NCBI GenBank assembly: GCA_018902795.1
Contig: JAHIQD010000011.1
Coordinates: 62,001 to 126,000 of the forward strand
Direction: 5' to 3'
DNA from: Bacteroidota bacterium
GTDB taxonomy: Bacteria > Bacteroidota > Bacteroidia > Flavobacteriales > Weeksellaceae
DNA length: 64,000 nucleotides
Position 1 is the first letter of the stretch. Each line of letters opens with the position of its first letter. A program made the position numbers and the translations under genes. The notes beneath the pieces are model-generated. The model was not told where the DNA came from. It worked only from the letters and a program-made list of their open reading frames with translations, and made no database searches. Below are positions 23,718 through 30,988 of this stretch, one piece after another.

Positions 23718-26504
23718 TTAAAATTTCTCCTTCAAATACTTCGCTGTATGCGATTTCTTATTCTTGATTAAATCTTCAGGTGTCCCTTCAAAGACTACTT
23801 CACCACCATGTTTTCCAGCTTCCGGACCAATGTCTATGATATAATCTGCAGATTTAATGATATCCGGCTGATGTTCAATCACAATGACCGAATGTCCAAG
23901 ACCGATGAGGGCCTGAAGGGAAATGAGTAATTTATTGATGTCGTGAAAATGCAGACCGGTAGAAGGTTCATCGAAGATAAACAGTGTTTTTTCAGTGGTA
24001 ACGCCTTTCACAAGGAAAGAGGCGAGTTTTACCCTTTGTGCTTCACCGCCGGAAAGTGTTGAAGAGCTTTGCCCGAGCTGAAGATAACCTAAGCCAACTT
24101 CCTGCAGAGGTTTCAGTTTGGTTACAATTTTCTGTTCATGATTTTCAGTGAAAAATTCAAGTGCTTCGTCCACGGTCATGTGAAGAATGTCGGAAATATT
24201 TTTTTCGTCAAATTTTATCTCCAGAATTTCATTCTTGAAGCGCGTTCCGTGGCAGGTTTCACATTCTAGCTCAATATCCGCCATAAACTGCATGGATACG
24301 TTGATAACACCTTCTCCCTTGCATTCATCACATCTTCCTCCGTCAACATTGAAAGAGAAATGTTTGGGTTTCAGACCCTGCACTTTTGCCAGTTTCTGTT
24401 TTGAAAACAAATCACGGATGTCGTCATACGCTTTGAGATACGTCACGGGATTGGAACGAGAGGATTTTCCGATCGGATTCTGGTCGATCAGTTCAATATT
24501 TTTAATCAGTTTTTTAGGAAATTCAACTGAATCGTAATCGCCTTTTTTACCACCCATTCCAAGTTGCACCTGGATGTCATTCGTAAGGATTTCTTTCATC
24601 AGTGTAGATTTTCCGCTTCCTGAAACTCCGGAAATTACGACCAGGCTTTCCAAAGGAATATCGACATCAATGTTCTTTAAATTATTCTGGCGCGCACCTT
24701 TAATATGAATCCACTCTTTTGCTTTTCTTCGGGTTGGCGGAACTTTAATTTCCAGAGTTCCGGTAAGATACTGTGCGGTTAAGGATTCTGAATTTTTAAG
24801 TTCTTTAAAATCGCCCGCAAAAACCAACTCGCCGCCTAGATATCCGGCTTCAGGACCAATGTCGATGATGTAATCTGCGGCTTTCATCACATCTTCATCA
24901 TGTTCTACCACAATAACGGTGTTTCCAAGATCACGGAGGTTTTTCAGTACTTCAATCAGATTTTCGGTATCTCGGGAATGCAGGCCGATAGAAGGTTCAT
25001 CCAAAATGTAGATCGAACCTACCAAAGAGCTACCGAGCGATGTTGCGAGATTAATTCTCTGGCTTTCACCACCTGAAAGCGTGTTGGACGTTCGGTTGAG
25101 CGTCAGGTATCCTAAACCTACTTTTTCTAAAAACTCCAGACGGGTCGTAATTTCATAGACGAGTCTTTTCGCAATTTCCGCATCATGCTGATTGAGTTTT
25201 AAAGATTTAATCAGCGGTAAAAGCTCATCCAAAGGAAGTTCAATCATTTCCTGAATGTTGTGGCCGTCAATTTTTACATATTTCGTTTCTTCGCGCAGCC
25301 TCAAACCTTCGCAGGTCGGACAAAGTGTTTTGCCGCGGAATCTCGAAAGCATAACGCGGTATTGAATTTTGTATAAATTTTCTTCCACCATTTTGAAGAA
25401 ATTGTTCACAGAAGGAAAACTTCTGCTGGCGTCGCCTCTCCACAAAAAGTTTTTCTGCTCTTTAGTCAGCTGATGATAAGGTTTATGAATGGGAAATTCA
25501 TTCCCTGCTTTTTTGATAAATGCTTTTTTCCATTCGCTCATGCTTTCGCCTTTCCAGCTGGCAACAGCGTCCTCAAACACCGAAAGATTTTTATTCGGAA
25601 TCACCAGATCTTCATCAATCCCGATTACTTTTCCGTACCCTTCACATTCCGGACATGCGCCGTAAGGATTGTTGAAACTGAAAAAATGGACATTAGGCTC
25701 CATAAATTCCATCCCGTCGAGTTCGAATTTATTGGAGAATTCGGTGATTTTTCCGGTTTCGGTATTTTTCAGCGAGCAGTAACCGCGGCCTTCATAAAAT
25801 GCCATCTGGATGGAATCTGCAAGCCGCTGAAGAAAACTCTCATCATTTTCATAACGGAAACGGTCGATAACGAGCTGAATTTCCATTTCTTTTTCCGGAA
25901 CGAAACCGAAACTTTCCAGATCTTCAATTCCTGCGACATTTCCGTTGACTTCAAGACGTGTAAATCCCGACAGTTTAAGGGTTTTCAGCTGTTCAGCAAA
26001 TTTAGAAATATCAAAATGTAAGGGATTCCTCAGGAGAAAGGTTTGATTTTCATTTTTTTTAATGAAATCAATTACATCACTCACCGAATCTTTCTTCACT
26101 TCATTTCCCGAAACTGGTGAAAACGTGCGCCCGACTCTGGCAAAGAAAAGTTTTATATAATCGTAAACTTCCGTAGACGTTCCTACCGTAGAGCGCGGAT
26201 TGGAGGAAATTACTTTCTGCTGAATCGCAATGGACGGAGCCAAACCTTTGATGTCGTCAACTTTGGGTTTTTCCAATTTCCCGAGAAACTGCCGTGCATA
26301 GGAACTCAAACTTTCCACATATCTGCGCTGTCCTTCAGCATAAATGGTGTCGAAAGCAAGGGACGATTTTCCGCTTCCGGAAACTCCTGTAATCACAATT
26401 AATTTATTCTTCGGCAGAAGAACATCAATGTGTTTCAGGTTATTGAGGTGTGCATTTTTTACGAAAATCTGCTTTTTTATATCGATATCAGGAATTGTAG
26501 CCAT
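23718..26504 (-). CDS. uvrA: UvrABC excinuclease subunit A
   Basis: DNA-damage recognition ATPase of nucleotide excision repair, 928 residues, close to the E. coli length. Two ABC ATPase halves: Walker A GVSGSGKSSLAFDT near residue 39 and GVSGSGKSTLMKEIL in the second half; signatures LSGGESQRINLA and LSGGEAQRVKLA. Zinc modules CPECEGYGK plus CPTCEGLRL in the first half and CDECKGEGVI plus CETCHGTRF in the second. Single gene with promoter box just upstream. The 3' flank to 23414 is non-coding. Confidence 0.97.
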   Translation of the reverse strand: MATIPDIDIKKQIFVKNAHLNNLKHIDVLLPKNKLIVITGVSGSGKSSLAFDTIYAEGQRRYVESLSSYARQFLGKLEKPKVDDIKGLAPSIAIQQKVISSNPRSTVGTSTEVYDYIKLFFARVGRTFSPVSGNEVKKDSVSDVIDFIKKNENQTFLLRNPLHFDISKFAEQLKTLKLSGFTRLEVNGNVAGIEDLESFGFVPEKEMEIQLVIDRFRYENDESFLQRLADSIQMAFYEGRGYCSLKNTETGKITEFSNKFELDGMEFMEPNVHFFSFNNPYGACPECEGYGKVIGIDEDLVIPNKNLSVFEDAVASWKGESMSEWKKAFIKKAGNEFPIHKPYHQLTKEQKNFLWRGDASRSFPSVNNFFKMVEENLYKIQYRVMLSRFRGKTLCPTCEGLRLREETKYVKIDGHNIQEMIELPLDELLPLIKSLKLNQHDAEIAKRLVYEITTRLEFLEKVGLGYLTLNRTSNTLSGGESQRINLATSLGSSLVGSIYILDEPSIGLHSRDTENLIEVLKNLRDLGNTVIVVEHDEDVMKAADYIIDIGPEAGYLGGELVFAGDFKELKNSESLTAQYLTGTLEIKVPPTRRKAKEWIHIKGARQNNLKNIDVDIPLESLVVISGVSGSGKSTLMKEILTNDIQVQLGMGGKKGDYDSVEFPKKLIKNIELIDQNPIGKSSRSNPVTYLKAYDDIRDLFSKQKLAKVQGLKPKHFSFNVDGGRCDECKGEGVINVSMQFMADIELECETCHGTRFKNEILEIKFDEKNISDILHMTVDEALEFFTENHEQKIVTKLKPLQEVGLGYLQLGQSSSTLSGGEAQRVKLASFLVKGVTTEKTLFIFDEPSTGLHFHDINKLLISLQALIGLGHSVIVIEHQPDIIKSADYIIDIGPEAGKHGGEVVFEGTPEDLIKNKKSHTAKYLKEKF

Positions 26505-26522
26505 GGGTAAAATTAAGACCTA

Positions 26523-26530
26523 CAAAATTA
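26523..26530 (-). promoter_or_regulatory. Promoter -7 box of uvrA
   Basis: TAATTTTG on the minus strand, 18 bases before the ATG. No -33 TTG at the right spacing and no LexA-like site recognised. Confidence 0.45.
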
Positions 26531-26575
26531 CGGTTTTTTTGAAGAAAAAATTTTATAATATTTTTCATTCAAATA

Positions 26576-26607
26576 TTGTTATGTGCTCTTTATTTTGTCT
26601 AAATTTG
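26576..26607 (+). promoter_or_regulatory. Promoter of the 16-codon mini-ORF
   Basis: TTG (26576-26578), 21 bases, TAAATTTG (26600-26607). Start expected near 26613. Confidence 0.65.
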
Positions 26608-26630
26608 TTGTACAAATAAGTAATGATATC

Positions 26631-26681
26631 ATGAGAAAATTATTAAATGATCTGATTACGCATTTGATGAGAAAAAGATGA
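26631..26681 (+). CDS. Leader-like 16-residue peptide
   Basis: ATG at 26631 encodes MRKLLNDLITHLMRKR then TGA. It lies in a self-contained unit: a good promoter 24 bases upstream and a strong terminator 23 bases downstream. It has four Leu, three Arg and two Lys but no run of a single control codon, so a classic amino-acid attenuator is not obvious. The next gene is a TonB receptor with its own promoter box. It could be a leader peptide, a small secreted or regulatory peptide, or the visible part of a small RNA of about 125 bases. I do not recognise it. Confidence 0.5.
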   Translation: MRKLLNDLITHLMRKR

Positions 26682-26704
26682 AGTTCTGAGTCTCAGAATT
26701 TTAT

Positions 26705-26738
26705 AAGATGCAGTTCGCACGAGCTGCATCTTTTTTTT
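26705..26738 (+). terminator. Terminator after the mini-ORF
   Basis: AAGATGCAG, inner TCG/CGA pairs, CTGCATCTT, then eight T. A palindrome TTCTGAG-T-CTCAGAA lies just upstream, after the stop codon. Confidence 0.88.
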
Positions 26739-26793
26739 GTCAATATTTTTAAACTTAATAGAAAACCGCTTTTTATTTTGTTTAATTCTTAAT

Positions 26794-26801
26794 TATATTT
26801 G
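26794..26801 (+). promoter_or_regulatory. Promoter -7 box of the TonB receptor gene
   Basis: TATATTTG, 90 bases before the likely ATG. The leader between them holds an imperfect inverted repeat (26810-26822 with 26850-26860). Confidence 0.5.
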
Positions 26802-26890
26802 CCGCTTAATTTAATGGAAACCCTTTTTATTGCTGGTGTTTTTTTAAATGGTTGCCATTATTAAATCAACAGAATAATAAGAATTAAGTT

Positions 26891-28705
26891 GTGAAAATGA
26901 GAAAGATAATTTGTTATGCATTGTTTTTAGGAAACATAATACAGTTTACAGCACAGGAAAAGGCAGATGAAATTGCGGAAGTTACCGTTCATGGGAAATT
27001 TCTGAGTCTGCCGCTGAAAAAAGTAAACGAAAACATCACGGTAATTTCAAAAAAAGAAATCTCGAATTCACCGGCTAAAAGTATTGAAGAAGTTTTAGCA
27101 CAATTTACCGGTATGGATATCCGCAAAAGAGGCGGTAATGGCGTTCAGGCGGATATTTCGATGCGCGGAAGCAGTTTTGAGCAGGTGTTGATTCTCGTGA
27201 ACGGAATCCGGATGAACGATTCGCAAACCGGTCACAATTCCATGAGTATCCCGTTTGATTTAGCCTCTGTGGAGAAAATTGAAATCGTTAAAGGACCTGC
27301 TGCAAGGAGATTTGGACAGAATGCCTACGCAGGAGTTATCAATATTATCACTAAACCGGGATCTGAAGAAAATGCAATTGTTTCCGGAAGCGGCGGCGAT
27401 TATAAAACATATTCTCTTGGACTTGGTGCCAATTTCGGCAGCGAAAAATTCTCGAATTTTGTTCAGATAAATTCGTCGGGTTCAGAAGGTTACCGCTATA
27501 ATTCGGATTACAGAATCAGCAATGTTTTTTATCAGAATAACTATCAGTTGGACGATGGAAGCATTAAATTTCAGGCAGGCATTCAGGAGAAAAAGTTTGG
27601 AGCCAATGGTTTTTATGCTACTCCGGCTGCCACAGACCAATATGAGGAAACCCAGACTTCCATTGTGAGTTTGGGAATAGACAAAAAGTTGCAGAAATTC
27701 AATTTAAATTCTAATATCTATTGGCGAAGAGGCCAAGATATGTATGAATATATCCGCAACAGACCTGAAGTCTACAGAAACATGCACATCGGGAATAATA
27801 TCGGTGGAGAACTTAACGGAAGTTATCTGTCCAAGTTGGGTACCACTGGTTTGGGCCTCGAACTTCGGAAAGAGTTTTTAGCCAGTAACAACTTGGGCCA
27901 CCGGGAAAGGTTTGTTACTCAGGTTTTTCTGGAGCATCATTTTTCTTTTTTCGGGAATTCATTGAATATTTCCCCCGGAATTTCGTGGGCCAATTATGAT
28001 CAGGAAGGCGATTTTTTCTATCCGGGTCTTGATGTGGGTTATGAGTTTAATGAAAACCACAAAGTTTACGGAAATATCGCAAAAGTCAACAGAATTCCAA
28101 CGTTTACCGATTTGTATTATGTTAGCAAAACCGAGTCAGGAAACCCGGATTTGAAGCCCGAAAACGCAGTTTCTGCAGAAGTAGGTTACCGTTTTCAAAA
28201 GAACAGTTTTCTGGGAAAGATCAGCGGTTTTATGAGAAATTCTGAAAACTCCATAGATTGGGTAAAATCAAATGCGAATGAAATTTGGCGCGCTGAGAAC
28301 ATTGGAAATATTGAAACAAAAGGGATAGAAGTGGAATTTGGACAACATTTCAATTCTTTTGTGAAATCTTACTCGGTGCAGTATACTTTTTTAGACAGCA
28401 AAAACACTCAGCCTCAGCATTTAATTTCGAGGTACGTAATGGAAAATCTGAAACATCAGTTTGTCGCTAAGCTGCAGAATCAGTTTTTTAAAAAAATCTC
28501 TAATCAGTTAATTTACCGCTATAATGAAAGGGTATCAACAGGAAGTTACCAAATTATTGATGAGAAACTAAGTTATGATTTCAGCAACCTCAATCTTTAC
28601 GTTTTAATCAATAATATTACGAATTCCGCTTACACCGAAACCTTTGGTGTACCGATGCCGGGACGCTGGTTTCATGTGGGATTCAACTATAAAATTGGTC
28701 TTTAA
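26891..28705 (+). CDS. TonB-dependent outer membrane receptor
   Basis: 604 residues. Signal peptide at about residues 1-20 (ICYALFLGNIIQFTAQ), TonB-box-like start of mature protein (DEIAEVTVHG), plug domain with SIEEVLAQFTGMDIRKRGG, SMRGSSFEQVLILVNGIRMND and VEKIEIVKGPAARRFGQNAYAGVINIITK (about residues 60-155), then a beta-barrel ending in a C-terminal aromatic-rich strand (GRWFHVGFNYKIGL). Its small size is like BtuB and cobalamin/haem-type receptors, but the substrate cannot be assigned. No SusD partner follows; the next gene encodes a DUF2490 protein that may share the transcript. Confidence 0.88.
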   Translation: MKMRKIICYALFLGNIIQFTAQEKADEIAEVTVHGKFLSLPLKKVNENITVISKKEISNSPAKSIEEVLAQFTGMDIRKRGGNGVQADISMRGSSFEQVLILVNGIRMNDSQTGHNSMSIPFDLASVEKIEIVKGPAARRFGQNAYAGVINIITKPGSEENAIVSGSGGDYKTYSLGLGANFGSEKFSNFVQINSSGSEGYRYNSDYRISNVFYQNNYQLDDGSIKFQAGIQEKKFGANGFYATPAATDQYEETQTSIVSLGIDKKLQKFNLNSNIYWRRGQDMYEYIRNRPEVYRNMHIGNNIGGELNGSYLSKLGTTGLGLELRKEFLASNNLGHRERFVTQVFLEHHFSFFGNSLNISPGISWANYDQEGDFFYPGLDVGYEFNENHKVYGNIAKVNRIPTFTDLYYVSKTESGNPDLKPENAVSAEVGYRFQKNSFLGKISGFMRNSENSIDWVKSNANEIWRAENIGNIETKGIEVEFGQHFNSFVKSYSVQYTFLDSKNTQPQHLISRYVMENLKHQFVAKLQNQFFKKISNQLIYRYNERVSTGSYQIIDEKLSYDFSNLNLYVLINNITNSAYTETFGVPMPGRWFHVGFNYKIGL

Positions 28706-28785
28706 GATAAAAGATGAGAGAAACCAGGATGCAAAAAGCGGGAATTCACTGTCGTCATTTTCTTAAAAATCATTATTTTAGCAAG

Positions 28786-29502
28786 ATGAAAAGGCTATCT
28801 GCACTTCTGATATTTTTATTAACGGGTTATTATATCTCCGCTCAAACTGAACATGTTTCAAGTTTTAATGCGGTGACAGTCACCTATAAGATTCACCCGA
28901 AATATTTCATTTATGCGGAAGGACAGTTGCGTGGAATCGAAGACTATTCCTATCCCGATTATTACGAGATAAAAGGTGGAGTGGGATATAATTTAACCAA
29001 AAATCATAAACCTTTCATAGGAATCGGGCGTTACGGAACTTACAAAGATCGCCTGATGGATAAGGAAGAATTCCGTGTCTGGCTTCAGGATGTGATTGAT
29101 TTAAAGGCCGGAAAATTCAAACTTGAAAACCGTTTCCGGGCAGAAAAAAGCTGGTTTTATGAGCCTAAAAAAGACGCGCATTCTGACAGAATCCGACTGA
29201 GATACAGACTGAATATTTCGGTTCCGCTAAATTCAGAATCGGTAAAACCGGGAACATTATTTGCCAACGCCTATGATGAAGTTTTCTTTGTCACGACCGA
29301 AAAACCGTTATTTGCACGCAACCGAGTTTTCGGAGGTTTCGGTTATCAGATTGATGAAAATTTTGGGATTGCGACCGGCTATCTCTGGCAGAGAGAATTT
29401 GCACAGTCGGGGAACAGAAATCTGTATTTTCTGTATCTCGCCCTCAACATTACGATTGATGATTCCGAAGATAAACACTACCATTTTCCGGGTGCCGATT
29501 AA
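28786..29502 (+). CDS. DUF2490 outer-membrane-like protein
   Basis: 238 residues from the ATG at 28786, which begins a signal peptide (MKRLSALLIFLLTGYYISAQ). A start at 28714 would put 24 charged residues before it and is less likely. The rest is beta-strand rich with alternating aromatic residues (YAEGQLRGIEDYSYPDYYEIKGG; GIATGYLWQREFAQ), ending in NLYFLYLALNITID, as in DUF2490 proteins predicted to be outer-membrane barrels. Function unknown. It follows the TonB receptor by 80 bases. Confidence 0.75.
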   Translation: MKRLSALLIFLLTGYYISAQTEHVSSFNAVTVTYKIHPKYFIYAEGQLRGIEDYSYPDYYEIKGGVGYNLTKNHKPFIGIGRYGTYKDRLMDKEEFRVWLQDVIDLKAGKFKLENRFRAEKSWFYEPKKDAHSDRIRLRYRLNISVPLNSESVKPGTLFANAYDEVFFVTTEKPLFARNRVFGGFGYQIDENFGIATGYLWQREFAQSGNRNLYFLYLALNITIDDSEDKHYHFPGAD

Positions 29503-29571
29503 TGTTGATAACTTTTATGAAATTTAGTTTTTAATTTCAAAGTTTGTTTCCTTTTTTTGCTTCAAATTCAT

Positions 29572-29579
29572 ATATTTGT
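29572..29579 (+). promoter_or_regulatory. Promoter -7 box of dnaN
   Basis: TATATTTG, 92 bases before the ATG. The leader holds a perfect 10-bp hairpin AAAGATTTAA-N9-TTAAATCTTT (29609-29637). Confidence 0.5.
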
Positions 29580-29670
29580 AAAAATAATAAGAAATAAATG
29601 AAATTGTAAAGATTTAATGCCTTATTTTAAATCTTTGCCATTACATTTTACCAATAAAATAACATAACAT

Positions 29671-30801
29671 ATGAAATTTATTGTTGCAAGCGGAGAATTA
29701 CAGAAAGCACTGAACACGGTGAGTGGGGTGATTTCCAGTTCTCAGTCAAGACCTATTCTTGAAAATTACCTGTTTGAACTTGAAGGAAACAATTTAAAAA
29801 TAACAGCTTCTGATGGCGAAACTACTTTAGTGACGGCTTTGGAAGTGAAATCTGACGATACCGGAAAATTTGCTGTTCCTGCGAAAATTTTTCAGGATTT
29901 TGTGAAAACTTATGGGGAACAGCCTTTAACATTATCAGTAAAAGATTCTGAAGACGGAAACGGAAGTTTACTCGAAATCTTAGACGAAAAAGACAATTTC
30001 GCGGTAGCTCTTGATAATGCAGAAGATTATCCTGAACTTCCTGAATTTGACGCTTCACAAAGCGTGAAAATTGCCGCAGGAGTTTTGTGTGAAGCTTTAA
30101 CCAATACGCTTTTTGCAACAAGCAACGATTCCTTGAGACCGGTAATGACCGGAGTTCTGTTCCAGTTTAAAGAAGATGAAACCAATTTCGTTTCTACAGA
30201 CTCCCATAGGTTGGTCGTTTACAAAAGAACAGATTTAATCAATGCTGAACCTATTGAGTTCATCATGCCGAAAAAACCTTTGGCTATTTTCAAAAATATA
30301 CTTGCCAATTCCAACGAAGAGGTAATTATTGAATTTAATGAAAATATGGCGAAATTCACCTTCGGAAACAACATCTGGATCTGTAGACTTATCGACGGAA
30401 AATACCCGAACTATACCGCGGTAATCCCGAAAGAAAACCCGAATGTTTTAACCATCAACAGAAATTTACTGTTAAGTTCGATCAGAAGGGCTTCGATTAT
30501 GTCAAATAAATCAACGAATCAGGTTCGTTTTAAGCTTTCAGGAAACATTCTTCACCTTCACGCTGAAGATACTGAATATGCAAACAAAGCAGATATGCAG
30601 ATTCCTTGCGATTACAACGGCGAAGATATCAACATCGGTTTCAGTTCCAAATTTCTTACAGAAATGCTTTCTGTGTTAGGTTCAGATGATATCACGATGA
30701 AAATGTCGCAACCCAACAGGCCAGGAATTATCGAACCGGTTGACGGTCTGGAAGCGGAAGAAAATATCCTGATGCTTTCGATGCCCGTAATCGGAATGTA
30801 A
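29671..30801 (+). CDS. dnaN: DNA polymerase III sliding clamp (beta subunit)
   Basis: 376 residues, three clamp domains of about 125 residues. Seen: MKFIVASGELQKALNTVSGVIS at the N-terminus, the middle TDSHRLVVYKRTD, and a C-terminal DDITMKMSQPNRPGIIEP leading to LMLSMPVIGM. The clamp holds the polymerase on DNA. It is away from dnaA, as usual in this group. Own promoter and terminator. Confidence 0.97.
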   Translation: MKFIVASGELQKALNTVSGVISSSQSRPILENYLFELEGNNLKITASDGETTLVTALEVKSDDTGKFAVPAKIFQDFVKTYGEQPLTLSVKDSEDGNGSLLEILDEKDNFAVALDNAEDYPELPEFDASQSVKIAAGVLCEALTNTLFATSNDSLRPVMTGVLFQFKEDETNFVSTDSHRLVVYKRTDLINAEPIEFIMPKKPLAIFKNILANSNEEVIIEFNENMAKFTFGNNIWICRLIDGKYPNYTAVIPKENPNVLTINRNLLLSSIRRASIMSNKSTNQVRFKLSGNILHLHAEDTEYANKADMQIPCDYNGEDINIGFSSKFLTEMLSVLGSDDITMKMSQPNRPGIIEPVDGLEAEENILMLSMPVIGM

Positions 30802-30823
30802 AATAAACTATACCTTATAATCA

Positions 30824-30860
30824 ATTGAGATTTGAAATTTTTCAGATCTCAATTTTTTTT
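30824..30860 (+). terminator. Terminator after dnaN
   Basis: ATTGAGAT-N14-ATCTCAAT followed by T. Confidence 0.8.
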
Positions 30861-30942
30861 TAAACTGCAAAATCACGATATTTGCAAACTTATCGGTATT
30901 TAAAATTCTTCTTTTTAATGCCATATTTTAAATTATCCAAAG

Positions 30943-30964
30943 AATGAAACCGAAAGGTTTCATT
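30943..30964 (+). promoter_or_regulatory. GAAA-loop hairpin in the pheT leader
   Basis: AATGAAACC-GAAA-GGTTTCATT, nine pairs capped by a GNRA tetraloop, 25 bases before the pheT ATG. Together with the motif at 30914-30933 it may form a cis-acting leader; function unknown. Confidence 0.5.
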
Positions 30965-30988
30965 GCCCTTAAAAAATAGGAACAGCAA

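Larger units (their letters stand above)
26505..26890. other. Interval between uvrA and the TonB receptor
   Basis: 386 bases holding the uvrA promoter, the complete 16-codon mini-ORF unit (promoter, ORF, terminator), the receptor promoter box and an imperfect inverted repeat in the receptor leader. Confidence 0.7.

Noticed and set aside
25473..26021. 182-codon frame opposite uvrA
   Set aside because: Antisense shadow; no promoter or domain.
26809..26890. Cobalamin riboswitch before the TonB receptor
   Set aside because: None of the conserved B12-box sequence is seen and the leader is too short.
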